DNA of 64,000 nt, taken from assembly GCF_022437945.1 (NCBI RefSeq), contig NZ_CP092535.1:3906001-3970000 (forward strand), in the 5' to 3' direction. The notes beneath the pieces were generated by a model. The model saw only the letters and a list, made by a program, of their open reading frames with translations, was not told the DNA's origin and searched no databases. Positions 45,846 through 55,267 of the stretch are shown here, in pieces. Within the stretch, counting starts at the first letter, position 1, and each line of letters begins with the position of its first letter. The position numbers and the translations under genes are program-made. This stretch comes from Nocardioides sp. TF02-7. Lineage in GTDB: Bacteria > Actinomycetota > Actinomycetes > Propionibacteriales > Nocardioidaceae.

Positions 45846-46660
45846 AGGTGTCTCCGTTCAAGAGGGCGGTAGGGGAGGCCAGGCGGCACTCCCGTCGCCT
45901 CATGACAGACGGGTCGCCACCTGAGAACTTGAAGAGCAGGGGATCCGCGGCGGCCCGCGACGCGTGATGGACGCGCCGATCCGCCGACGTGGCGAGGGGC
46001 ATCCGACGAGACCAATCGACCGCCGGAGGGGTTCGGCTGATCCTCACCGGCAGGAGTCGCGTGGTCTCAGGGCGTGCCGCCAGGCGCCGCGCGAGAAGGC
46101 TGATCAGGGTCCACAGCGCCTGCTCTCCCCGCCACAACCAGAACGCCACGCCTGCGGCGGCCGCCAGATGCGCCAAGGACATCAGCGCGTTCGTCCCGGA
46201 CAGGTCTGCCAGCAGGTGCGAGACCCAGTGGGGCCCAGGCCTCGGTCCGGTCTCCGCCGTGTCTGGGGCGATCGCGAGGAGGTGAGGTGCTCCGGTCGAT
46301 CGGGGAGTCGTTGCGTCAGCGCCGCTCACGGATGGGGGTGGCGTGTGACTGCACGGCGTGGCCGGCCGTCGCGGTGAGGACGGCGTGCACTACCGCTTGC
46401 CCTGCTCCGATGATCAGGAGCAGCGTCCGATATCCAGCGGGGCGAAGGAGGAGAGGCGTCACGAGGGATGTCAGTGCCACTGTCAGGACGATCAGGAACA
46501 CCGGCTGCGGGAGCAGTCCGCCGGCGCTCACGTGTGCCACGACGCCGAGGGTCGAGGTGATCGACGCGACCGTCGTCGCGCGCAGCCAGAGCAGCGGCGA
46601 CGCCGGTGATGCCTGCAGTGGAGCGTCTGCCGGATCGTCCGGGCCGATCGGCACGGTCAT
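45766..46660 (-). CDS. Membrane protein of unknown function upstream of the cupredoxin-like gene (one frameshift)
   Basis: About 297 residues after correction. ATG overlaps the DUF3093 stop. Spans: RATTVASITSTLGVVAHVSA, FLIVLTVALTSLVTPLLL, LLLIIGAGQAVVHAVLTATA, and after a loop LMSLAHLAAAAGVAFWLWRG plus LWTLISLLARR. His residues (HVSAGG, VVHAV, HLAAA) fall in spans. The frame breaks at a G5 run (46334-46338). The last 60 residues are Arg-rich and may be out of frame, so the C-terminus is uncertain. Confidence 0.62.
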
Positions 46661-47139
46661 GAACGACCAACCTCGACGGTGGTCGACATGGCCGAACTCA
46701 ACGCACTGGCAAGTCGCTGGGGATTGCGGGAGCTCAGCAGCCAGTACGGCGTCGGATCGGCGGGGTCGGCGAGCATGACCCGCACGCCTCCGCGTACGTA
46801 GGGGCGGAGCAGCAGAAAGGCGCGAGCATCTGCCTCTGGCCCGGCGACGTCCCGCATGCGCGCTCGGTCGAGAACCTCCACCGCCCCCAGGTACGGGAGC
46901 TCGATCCGAGCACGTCCGGCCTCGAGCAAGCCGTCGGCGACTCGGATGCGGGCGGTGCCGTACGCGCTGAGGGCAGCTACCACGATCGCAACGAGCCCGG
47001 CGGTGAAGCCCCACGTCCACGCGGGAGGCAGGGCCACGACCATCGCGACCCAGAACGTGGCTACGAACGTCAGCCACGTCAGCCACCAGCGAACGGGAAC
47101 GTGCAGCCGCTCGCTGTAGGCACTCGTGGAAGCACGCAC
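46657..47139 (-). CDS. DUF3093-family membrane protein
   Basis: 160 residues from GTG 47139, preceded by GAGGAGG. Two N-terminal spans (WWLTWLTFVATFWVAMVVAL and WGFTAGLVAIVVAALSAYG) followed by a cytoplasmic domain with the family motif YLGAVEVLDRARMRDVAGPEA and PTPYWLLSSRNPQRLASAL. Function unknown; it is a conserved actinobacterial protein. A BlaI-type operator lies 45 bases upstream. Confidence 0.88.
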   Translation of the reverse strand: MRASTSAYSERLHVPVRWWLTWLTFVATFWVAMVVALPPAWTWGFTAGLVAIVVAALSAYGTARIRVADGLLEAGRARIELPYLGAVEVLDRARMRDVAGPEADARAFLLLRPYVRGGVRVMLADPADPTPYWLLSSRNPQRLASALSSAMSTTVEVGRS

Positions 47140-47183
47140 AGCCGCCTCCTCGCCACGCGCGGTCTGCGCCTCGTCGAACTGTC

Positions 47184-47201
47184 TCCTAACGAGGATAGTA
47201 G
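47184..47201. promoter_or_regulatory. BlaI-type operator, site 3
   Basis: TCCTAACGAGGATAGTAG fits TMCTANNNNNNRTAGTAG; together with site 4 it also shares the flanking TCTCCTA and GCGAG. It lies 45 bases upstream of the DUF3093 gene (minus), first of the operon that includes the cupredoxin-like gene and membrane paralogue A. Confidence 0.65.
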
Positions 47202-47207
47202 CGAGCC

Positions 47208-47423
47208 TCACCTTCGCCGCAGGCAGACGTATCCCAAGGACACTCCGAAGCCAGCGACGATGGGGCCGACGACCTCCAGCGTGCCCGAGGAACGGCCGCT
47301 GCCGAACACGCCCCAGGACTCCAGCGTCCAGTAGCCGCCAATCAGGATCATGCAGAGCGCAGGAGGGAGTCCGAGCGCCACAGCGCGCCATCGAGGCTGC
47401 CTTCCGTACCGTGCCTCGTCCAC
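47208..47423 (-). CDS. Small two-span membrane protein
   Basis: 71 residues from a GTG preceded by AGGAGC. Two hydrophobic segments (AVALGLPPALCMILIGGYW and TLEVVGPIVAGFGVSLGYV) around a short Gly/Ser loop. No family recognised. It ends just before BlaI-type operator site 3. Confidence 0.55.
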   Translation of the reverse strand: MDEARYGRQPRWRAVALGLPPALCMILIGGYWTLESWGVFGSGRSSGTLEVVGPIVAGFGVSLGYVCLRRR

Positions 47424-47496
47424 CTGCGCTCCTCTGCTGCTGTCCCGGATCTGGTCCGGCTCCCTGGGTCCTATGCAGGCTAGTAGACAATCGGGT

Positions 47497-47685
47497 GTGA
47501 CTCCGATGCACCTCGGCACCCTGCATCCTGCCGAACAGATCGCGACCCTGCTCCTCGCCTTCGGCCCGTTCATCGTCCTGGGTGTCGTGGTCATTGTCCG
47601 ACGGCGGGCGGACGCACGCGCCGATGAGGGTGACCAGGGGGACGGTCTGTGTGGCGATGGACGCGATCGCCCGGATGCTCGTTGA
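47497..47685 (+). CDS. Small single-span protein
   Basis: 62 residues from GTG 47497 (ATG 47506 is an alternative). MHLGTLHPAEQIATLLLAFGPFIVLGVVVIVRRRAD gives one span after a His-containing N-terminus; the rest is charged. No family recognised. It is divergent from the small protein at 47208-47423. Confidence 0.5.
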   Translation: MTPMHLGTLHPAEQIATLLLAFGPFIVLGVVVIVRRRADARADEGDQGDGLCGDGRDRPDAR

Positions 47686-47746
47686 CAGGACGTCACTCAG
47701 CGATCACATCGCTACATGACGATAATAATGTGGCTGAGGTGATGCG

Positions 47747-48397
47747 GTGATGGGGATGGAAGTAGCCGCGCTCGGCTTGCTCGCCCTTTATGTCCTGGTC
47801 GGGTTCGGCATCAGGACGGTGGTTCAGGTTCGTCGTACGGGCGACAGTGGCTTCCGGGGCCTGAGCGGGTCGCCGGGCACTGCGGAATGGTGGGCGGGAA
47901 TCCTGTTCGCCGCAGCGCTGCTGACCGCTGTGCTCGGTCCGGGTGCGGGACTCCTGGGACTGGAAGCGGTCGGCCCGCTCGCCGATCCGCGAGTCGCTGT
48001 GCTCGGCATCGGGCTGACTCTGCTGGGCATCGTCGGCACGTTCCTGACCCAGCTCAGCATGGGCGACAACTGGCGGGTGGGTGTGGACGAGGATGAACAT
48101 ACGGCCCTGGTCACGCACGGTCCGTTCGCGCTCGTGCGCAACCCGATCTTCACGGCGATGATCGTGACCGGCGCAGGGATCGCCCTGATCGTCCCCAACG
48201 TGATTGCCCTGCTCGGCTGGATCGTGCTCGTGGTGGCCATCGAGCTCCAGGTGCGGGTCGTGGAAGAGCCCTACCTCCTCCGTCACCACGGCGACGACTA
48301 CCGGGGCTATCTGGCGAGCGTGGGCCGATTCCTGCCCGCTGTCGGATTGCAGCCTGGCCGCCGCGACGCCGGGTCTCCTCGGGCGTCAACCTACTGA
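47747..48397 (+). CDS. Isoprenylcysteine carboxyl methyltransferase-like membrane protein
   Basis: 216 residues, GTG 47747 (ATG 47750 also possible). Five or so spans with the PEMT/ICMT-type C-terminal signature: THGPFALVRNPIFTAMIVTG and VVEEPYLLRHHGDDYRGYLA, which contain the RNP and EE residues of the S-adenosylmethionine pocket. The substrate is unknown; such proteins methylate lipids or prenylcysteines. The region upstream contains ACATGACGATAATAATGT, an imperfect dyad that may be a promoter element. Confidence 0.82.
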   Translation: MMGMEVAALGLLALYVLVGFGIRTVVQVRRTGDSGFRGLSGSPGTAEWWAGILFAAALLTAVLGPGAGLLGLEAVGPLADPRVAVLGIGLTLLGIVGTFLTQLSMGDNWRVGVDEDEHTALVTHGPFALVRNPIFTAMIVTGAGIALIVPNVIALLGWIVLVVAIELQVRVVEEPYLLRHHGDDYRGYLASVGRFLPAVGLQPGRRDAGSPRASTY

Positions 48398-48822
48398 GTC
48401 ACGAACTCGACGAAGTACAGGTCCATTACCTCGCCGTCGTACATCTCGACGATGTCCGCCGTCAGCTGCTTCTTCGTCTCGGACCGTTCGGCGTCCTCGT
48501 CGACCTTGGATAGCGGCAGGCCGCTGAACGCCCCGATGGTGGCGTCGAGTGCCCGGCTGCCGTCAGGCTCAGCCGCGTCTGCGGTGAGTTGAAGAGCGAT
48601 TCCGATCCGCAGGTAGTGGCCGGCCGCGAGGTTGACCTGGATCGGCTCGAGTGGAAGGACTTCGCCCGGCTCGGGCGGTGCTGGATTGGCAGCCGGGCGC
48701 AGTACGAACCAGTAGCCGGCGGCCGCGACGCTCGCGAGCGCCAGGGTCGCCAGGATGAAGATCCGGGGGCGCCCGCGCCGGGTGCCGTCGGTCGGGGACG
48801 CGGGGCTTGTCGTCGTACTCAT
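48391..48822 (-). CDS. FliL-like single-span protein
   Basis: 143 residues. One N-terminal span (IFILATLALASVAAAGYWFV) and an extracytoplasmic FliL-type domain: EPIQVNLAAGHYLRIGIALQL, then ALDATIGAFSG, ERSETKKQLTADIVEMYDGEV and the terminal DLYFVEFVTQ. FliL normally supports the flagellar stator; no flagellar gene is present here, so it is a non-flagellar homologue. A BlaI-like sequence lies 68 bases upstream. Confidence 0.82.
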   Translation of the reverse strand: MSTTTSPASPTDGTRRGRPRIFILATLALASVAAAGYWFVLRPAANPAPPEPGEVLPLEPIQVNLAAGHYLRIGIALQLTADAAEPDGSRALDATIGAFSGLPLSKVDEDAERSETKKQLTADIVEMYDGEVMDLYFVEFVTQ

Positions 48823-48889
48823 TGCCGATGGTTCCCTTCAGGAGATTCTGCTCATCAATCGGCAGCGCATGTCGGCACATGAACCCTTC

Positions 48890-48909
48890 TACGATGTTGC
48901 ATAGTAGGA
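48890..48909. promoter_or_regulatory. Possible variant BlaI-type site
   Basis: CTACGATGTTGCATAGTAGG has inverted CTAC/GTAG ends and the ATAGTAG half of the consensus but a longer spacer than sites 1-4. It lies upstream of the FliL-like gene. Weaker than the other four. Confidence 0.35.
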
Positions 48910-48989
48910 GTGGGCTCGACCCCACCCGCTGCGGGTGCTCGGACTTCCCCACCCCGGGCACCCGCAGTGTCCGGCCGCCCAGGGCAGCC

Positions 48990-50319
48990 TCAGGCGGCGA
49001 ACAGGAGGTACAGGCCGCCGGCGGTGAACCCGACCATCGTGACCAGCAGCGGGAGTTGGCCCGTTACCTGGTGCTGCCGGGGCAGGAGGCGGATCGCCCT
49101 GTCGTGAACCGCCACCGCCGACGTCACATGTCCGGCGACGACGGCCAGAACCTTGATGGTGGCAAGGAGGGTGGGGTGGTAGGCGAACCAGTACGACGGC
49201 GACAGGCTCGCCGTGCCGAACAGGTTCCAGCCTCGTCCCAGCGGGTCGCTCGCGAGGGCCAGGGTCTGCCAGCCGTAGTCCACGAACAACGTCAAGTAGT
49301 GCGCCACGATGTATCCGACGATGATCGGCGTGATGGCATGCGCGAGCAGTCGTGGTAGATCAAGCCTTCTGGTGTCGGGGCCGACGCCGGTGAGCATGCA
49401 GCCGACGGAGAACACGAGACCGGTCCCGACGCAGAAGGCGATCAGGGCGAGGTTGTTCAGGGTGTTTGCGGTCAGCGAGCTTCCGTAGACCGTCTGGATC
49501 CAGAACGGTGACTCGCCGAACGAGTCGTATGCGGTGCTGCCGAAGAGGACTGCCACGACGGCGACCAGTCCAGGTTGGGGCGGAGTCGCAGCGAGATTTG
49601 CCAGTGGGTTGCGCATGACGACGCGTTGGTCACCGTTGTCTCCGACGAGCGACCACGGGGAAAGACGCGAAACGAGCGTGGAATAGACCTCGAAGGGGTC
49701 GGCCATCTCGTAGAAGCGGGAGCCGAAGATCGCCCCGCCGACCAACATGATCGCTACGTACACCGCACACCAGAGGCGCACGTCCGCCAGCTCGCTGCTG
49801 TTCTCGTAGACGAGCTCGAGCCAGACGAACGCGAATAGGCCGAACGCCGCGGGCCAGTGCCCGAGCCACGACGGGTATTCGCGAATGCCGGTCCCTCCGT
49901 CGCCGGTGAGGGTGCCGAGAACGCTGTTGATCGTGCGGACCGGACTGATGGCCCGCCAAACGGGGCCGAAGAGCAGCGAGGCGAAGACAAAGCCCCACCC
50001 ACCACCAGACGTACACGATGCCGAAGAACGGATTCGTCAACTGCTCCTTGCCCAGGAGCGCGCAGGTGACCGTGAAGAGGAAGAGGCCGAAGCCGAGTGC
50101 ACGAAGACCAACCTGGACCGGACGCGAGAGCAAGGCCCGAGAGGCCACGCACGGAATCGGCCGGTCGGCCGACTGGCCCTCGGTATCGAATCGTGGTGTC
50201 CGCCACGCGAGGATCAACACCGCGAAGGAGACGACGAGTGCTGCGACCGCGCCGCCGACCGTCAGGGAGAGCGGGATGGGCAGGTCGCTCTGGCCGCCGA
50301 GTCCGTGTGCCTCGATCAT
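48990..50319 (-). CDS. Multi-spanning membrane protein of unknown function, paralogue B (one frameshift)
   Basis: About 442 residues after correction. Same architecture as the protein at 44081: MIEAHGLGGQSDLP start, about ten spans, MADPFEVYSTLVSRLSPW, NLAATPPQPGLVAV, LLAHAITPIIVGYIVAHY, YHPTLLATIKVLAVVAGHV and GLYLLFAA end. A C4 run at 49993-49996 is one base too long; correction gives VGFVFASLLFGPVWRAISP. Both copies lie in the cargo block and likely arose by duplication. A transport or haem/copper-related role is only suggested by context. Confidence 0.72.
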
Positions 50320-50361
50320 CCGGCCAGCGGCAACCGTGCACGCCGCCGGTGGGCGGTGTCG

Positions 50362-51285
50362 TCAGTACGTCGTGACATGGACGTGGTCGTAGTGGTTGGC
50401 CGTCACAGAGCCACGGTCCTCCATCGGCCGCCAGCCCTCAGACGACCGCTGCACGGACCAGATGCGCTGGGCGTGGATCACGTAATTGACGCCGAATTCG
50501 GAGTAGTACTCCCGCAGGAACTCCGCCACCTGCCACGCCCGGTCGCCGGCGACCATGATGTCCATGGCGATGCCCTGTGCATGCTCGCCGTCACTGCGCA
50601 ACGTGCCGTAGGTGGTGATCTCGGGAAAGTTCGCACAGACGGCCTCGTGGATCGCCTGGATGTTCGGGCTGACGCTGGAGGGTACGGAGGTGCCGTTCGT
50701 ACACTCCCCGCCGAGCGTCGGCCCTAGGTCGGGCTTCTCCTCGCTGAGGTAGCCCGAGGTCACCCAGCGAGCTTCTCCATCCAGCACGATCTCCTGGCGG
50801 CCGAGCATCTCCCGGCCGGTGACGGACACCTTCTTGACGGCATCGAGCACTCCGAGCTGCCTAGCCTGCTTGTCCGGCCGAGTCCAGATGTTGAGCTCGG
50901 TGGTCGTCCACAGCTGGGTGTCGGCGTTCCGGACTGCTGCCGCCACGGCCTTGGGAAGCATCGCCTCGTCGGCCGGGCTCAACTGCGGCGCCGCGGCGGC
51001 CTCGAGGTCGCGTGCAGAAGGTCCGGCGGGGCGGCTGGGGTCGCCCCGACTGCCATCGCCTCGAGAAATGACAGGGCTACGGTCGGCGATATCACCGGCT
51101 GCCGATTGATCGACAGCCAGGAGGTCGGATGGGGGTTCGGAGCCAAGGACGCCAGCTGTCACTGCTGCGCCCGTTGCTAGAACGGCGATGGGTGCCGCGA
51201 TGAGTGCGGCGCGGGGCTTGCGTCGTGCGGTTTCCCGCTTGTGGCTGTGGGTCGCCACGCGCTGATTCCTTACTGTCGCTGTCAT
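50362..51285 (-). CDS. Exported SH3-like/peptidoglycan-associated protein
   Basis: 307 residues. Basic N-terminus and a hydrophobic anchor (ALIAAPIAVLATGAAVTAGVL), an Ala/Pro/Ser linker, an SH3-like domain (TELNIWTRPDKQARQLGVLD...GEARWVTSGYLSEEKP), then a C-terminal domain containing TTYGTLRSDGEHAQGIAMDI and NHYDHVHVT, which resembles M15/DD-carboxypeptidase-like proteins found in actinobacterial cell-wall loci. It has a BlaI-type operator 84 bases upstream. Confidence 0.8.
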   Translation of the reverse strand: MTATVRNQRVATHSHKRETARRKPRAALIAAPIAVLATGAAVTAGVLGSEPPSDLLAVDQSAAGDIADRSPVISRGDGSRGDPSRPAGPSARDLEAAAAPQLSPADEAMLPKAVAAAVRNADTQLWTTTELNIWTRPDKQARQLGVLDAVKKVSVTGREMLGRQEIVLDGEARWVTSGYLSEEKPDLGPTLGGECTNGTSVPSSVSPNIQAIHEAVCANFPEITTYGTLRSDGEHAQGIAMDIMVAGDRAWQVAEFLREYYSEFGVNYVIHAQRIWSVQRSSEGWRPMEDRGSVTANHYDHVHVTTY

Positions 51286-51368
51286 GGTCGATGCGCGGAT
51301 CTCCGATCAGGGGAGTCCGCGCATGGCGAATGACTACATCACAGTCGCGGGTGGAGCCCTAATCCTCG

Positions 51369-51386
51369 CTACTATGTGAGATAGGA
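51369..51386. promoter_or_regulatory. BlaI-type operator, site 4
   Basis: CTACTATGTGAGATAGGA, reverse complement TCCTATCTCACATAGTAG, fits the 18-base consensus and shares flanks (TCTCCTA, GCGAG) with site 3. It lies between the LysM-BTAD gene end and the cell-wall protein gene, 84 bases before the latter start. Confidence 0.65.
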
Positions 51387-51399
51387 GATCATGGAGATC

Positions 51400-54300
51400 T
51401 CAGCCAGTGTGCCGACGGCGCCCGCCGCGGGTTGCCCAGTCCTTGTCGCGAACGATGCCGGCAGTGCGCGGCGGAAGGTCGACGGGTGGCAGGTCGTCGT
51501 CGCGGCGGTCGAAGACCTTTTTCGTTCAGGTGCTGGTCCGCGGCGCCGTCATCGCCGTTGGCTTTCTCTGCCTGGATCATGTCCAGCTGCGCGACCTCGT
51601 CGTACGTCGCGGCGGCGTAGGCGACTTGAGCTGCCCACAGCGCGAGGCTCTTGTCGCCCGTGGCGAGCGCGTGCGCCGTGACGATGTGCCCGACATCAAC
51701 GATCGCGCTGGTCATGATGTGGTCCCATCGGTCGCCGTCGAGAAGCCAGTTCCAGTGGTCCTTGCGCAGCTCGGTGAATGGCTCACCGCTGACCAGTCGT
51801 AGCGCCGCGATGAGGTCGTCCATGCCGTCAGCCCCGCGGCTCTGTCCGCGCGTGCGGGAGACGGCGGAACAGATCGAGGTCGCAGAGGACGCCGTCGACC
51901 TTGTAGCGGGCCGGTGCGTCGGGATCTCCGCCCGGAGCAGCTTTCGGCAGGTACGGCTCGCCGGTTCGCGGGTTGGTACCCAGCCATCGGCGCAGCTGGC
52001 TCATGTCGACCCGCACACGCTCCGGGCGGATTCCGAACGCGTCGGCGACGTCATGTGCGGTGACCCCCTGGGGATGGAGCGCGAGAAATGCCAACAGTTC
52101 AACGTAGAACGGCCTTCGGTGCGCTGTCGCCTTCGTGTCCCCGGTCGTCCTAGCCGCGACGGGTCCGAGCAGCATCAGCTTGGGCGATGACAGGGCCGGT
52201 GACTCCCAGCGGGCGAGGTCTTCATCCAGGGTCGGGTCTGCGGCTTCGACAGAAGCGCGAGCCTCGGGTGTCGCCTTCGGCGCGAGGATCTCGACGTCGT
52301 CCACGGTCGTCGCGGCGGAGTCGGCGTATACGAGTGCATCGAGCGGCAGCAGGGACGCCTCACCGACCGTCCCGCCGGAGCGCGGCTCGGTCAGTTGGCC
52401 AACCAGCGCACCCCCGAGGTCGGAGACTGAGTTGTCCTCCTCCCGGTGTGGGACGGGAATGACGGTATCGGCGAGCGTGAGATCCAGGAGCAGGGCACAG
52501 GCACGGGCCTCATCCGCACTCAGTCCCGCCGCGAGAACATCGACTCCCAGGCTGCGCGACTGGAGACGCCCGTCGCCGGTGAGCAGAAGGTGAGCGCTCG
52601 AGGGGCGGGGCTCCCCGTCGAGATCCACCAGCGCTGCCGCCGAGCGACCGGGGACCGCTTCGATCGCATCTGCGAGCGCATCGAGACCCGCTGCGGCACT
52701 GTCCGCCGAAGCAATGATCACCGCGTGGAAGTCGTCGGGGTCGATCGGCACGTTGATGGACGACAGGTTGCGCGTGAGCTCGGCGATGAAGCCGGTGTCT
52801 CCGGGAGGGTGCGTGCGCACGCGGCCGAGGTTGAAGGACGAGAGGTCTGAGCCGAGACCGAGGACCTCCACCGTCGTCACGACTGACCACGGGTTGACGG
52901 CCAGCTCAGCTGCCACGTGGCGTGCGAAGGAGGCCTTCCCGTGGCTGTCTCCGGTGACGGTAAGCGTGCGGAGCTCCTCGAGGTTGAGGAAGAGGAAGGT
53001 GCCGTGGTCGCCTTGGCCGACGCTCACCAGGAGTGGGTACGGCGGGAACGAGTCCTCGGGGCGCTCGGGCACCGCGGCCAGATCAATCCGCCATTCGGTG
53101 CCTGCCCCGGACCACGGCGCTGGCAGTTGGGCTGGCTCGCGGAGAGCGAGGGAGATCTCGTCGGCCGAGAGCGTCGCCGTGACCAGGCGCAGCGGCGGCA
53201 GAGATCGCAGTGCCGCGTCGAGGGCGTCGATCCGGGGCACGATCACAGATGCGGTGGCTCGTGCCGTCTTCTCGACTGGATGGAGCTCGGCGGGCGGGGG
53301 AGGATGACTGTTCCAGGTCGTCGATGGCGCAGTTGAGTTCGTCGTTGCGCGCGCAGGGCGACCCAGAGCGCGCCGCCGAGGACCGCTCCAGCCCCGGCGA
53401 GCCCGGGAACGAGCCAGCCGGGCACGACGCTGTCATCCGAACCCTGGCCCGACTCGTCGGCGTCAGGCTCCACTTCGCCGACCGGTTCAGTGGGCGTGAC
53501 CTCCGTCGGAGGTGGGGTCGTATCGGGCACCTCTTCCGGCGGCTTAGCGTGCTTCGGTTCCGTTGAGTCCTGCGTCGGCTTCTGTCCGGGGATGGTCAGC
53601 TTCCACCCGGGCAGGATCAGGTCGGGATCGGTAAGGCGGTCACCGTTGGGCTGGACGGTGTTCCTGGAGGCCTCGTAGATCGTGGGATAGGCGTCGGCGT
53701 CGCCGAGTTCGTCCTCTGCGATGTCCGAGAGGGTGTCGCCGGGCCGGACGACGTAGGCGTCCGCCGGAGCGGCCGCGGTGACCGGGACCCGCAGGATGGT
53801 GCCCGGCAGGAGGAAGTCGGGACGCCCGTCGAGGACGGCTTTGTTGAGCGCCACGAGCTCGACGTACCGTGTGCCGTCGCCAAGGCGCTCTTCGGCGATC
53901 TTCCAGAGGCTGTCGCCACGCTTGACCGTGTACCGCTCGACCTCTGACTCTCTCTCCTGATGATGCTCGACCGCTGGCGCAGGTGCAGCGGCGGCGGGCT
54001 CGACCGTGACTCGGGAGTCGTCGGGCAACGGTGCGGCTGTCGCGGCCGCCTCGGCCCTCGGCTGTGGCAGGAACGCGGTCGCCGAAGGCACGGCGACGAA
54101 GAGCAAGGCAGCTGCCGCGACGAGTTGATCGGCCGCGACCTGGGGCACGCCCAGTCCCGGGAACCGTGGCGTGCGGATGCCCCTGATCTGCGCGACGATC
54201 GAGGCAACGACCTGGCAGGAGAACACGGCCCAGGCGATCCAGCAGACCGCGGTTATCAGCTCGACCACGAGCGTCCCGTCGTCGGGTGCAGTGAGTCGCG

Positions 54301-54427
54301 ACCACGCGAACTGCGCAAGGTCCGGAACCGCGTCGATCGCGATCAGGACGGTCGGTACGCCGAGCACGAAAGCGACAAGGGCAAGCGTGGCTGCCAGGCC
54401 ACGGGTGCGAGAGGTGAGAGCGCTCAT
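51400..54427 (-). CDS. LysM-domain protein with C-terminal BTAD-like region (three frameshifts)
   Basis: About 1008 residues after correction. N-terminal spans (LAATLALVAFVLGVPTVLI; LVVELITAVCWIAWAVFSC; LVAAAALLFVAVPSATAF), two LysM modules (ERYTVKRGDSLWKIAEERLG and DAYVVRPGDTLSDIAEDELG), a Pro/Glu/Thr linker, another span, a large middle domain, a winged-helix part (YVELLAFLALHPQGVTAHDVA) and a C-terminal BTAD-like helical repeat (GMDDLIAALRLVSGEPFTEL). Breaks: G5 at 53296-53300 (one missing), G3 at 51857-51859 and T5 at 51518-51522 (one extra each). It ends the Tad operon and may couple wall sensing to regulation. Confidence 0.82.
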
Positions 54428-54847
54428 TGCTGGCTACCTCCGAAGGTGCGGATCAGACGAGCCGTCGCGGTGCCCGACACGTCCAGCCGATGGAAGCCGA
54501 TCAAGCCCAGGAATTGCGGCTCGTACGAGTCGTGGACGGTGACCGTGATGGTGTCTCCATTGGTGACCTCGACCGTCCCGGTGACGCCCGCCGAGTCGAG
54601 GTAGCGCTGAGCTGCAGCACGAGCCGCAGCGGGGCTGATGGTGAGCTCGCGCCCCCTGGATGGCCGCACTGCCATCGACCTCTTCGCCGCCGGCGCGAGC
54701 CGCTTGGGCTGCCACATCGTGGGCTCGTTCGTGGGCATGCACCCGGCCGCCGAGGTCGACGGCCAGCCCGACGAGGAAGATCATCACGAAGCTGGCCAGG
54801 GCCAGCCAGACGGTGATCGAGCCGCGCTCGTCGCGCCGAGGGCTCAT
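54424..54847 (-). CDS. TadE/TadG-like pilus assembly protein (one frameshift)
   Basis: About 140 residues after correction. DERGSITVWLALASFVMIFLVGLAVDLGG is the cleavable Tad-type N-terminal hydrophobic segment after a Gly-Ser processing-like site, followed by VHAHERAHDVAAQAARAGGE and a beta-rich tail (GTVEVTNGDTITVTVHDSYE). A C5 run at 54652-54656 is one base too long. ATG overlaps the previous stop, and its stop overlaps the LysM-BTAD start. Confidence 0.78.
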
Positions 54848-55267
54848 CGTTCCCGCCAGGTGTCGATGGGGCTGAACATGGTCGCGTTCATGACCCGCGA
54901 TCCGGGGGACACCCGGGACCGCCAGATCGGAGAGATTCAGGCGGCAGGAGACCGTGACGTCGACCGAGCCGGGCACACCCGGTTGCTTGTTGAAGTCGTC
55001 GGTGTCGACGCTGACTTCGACGTCGGAGCAGCCGATCTTCTGGTTCGAGATGCTCGCTACGGCTGCCGCGCGGGCGTCGGCGCGTGCGGTCTGCGCGTCC
55101 CGCGCCAGCGAGGCTGATCTTGCGCCGTCGGCGGCGGCCGACTGAAGCGCCTCGTGGGTGGTCGCCGTACGCCCACCGAAGATGATCAGGCCGACGAACA
55201 GCGCGAAGGCAGGTACGCCGATCGCCGCCTCGATCGCCGCCGATCCGCGCTCGTCCCGCCGCCTCAT
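54844..55267 (-). CDS. TadE-family pseudopilin (one frameshift)
   Basis: About 140 residues after correction. RRDERGSAAIEAAIGVPAFALFVGLIIFGG shows the conserved Glu and hydrophobic N-terminal helix of TadE proteins, followed by EALQSAAADGARSASLARD and a Cys-containing soluble domain. A G5 run at 54904-54908 is one base too long; corrected, the tail reads VMNATMFSPIDTWRER and the stop overlaps the next ATG. Confidence 0.8.
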
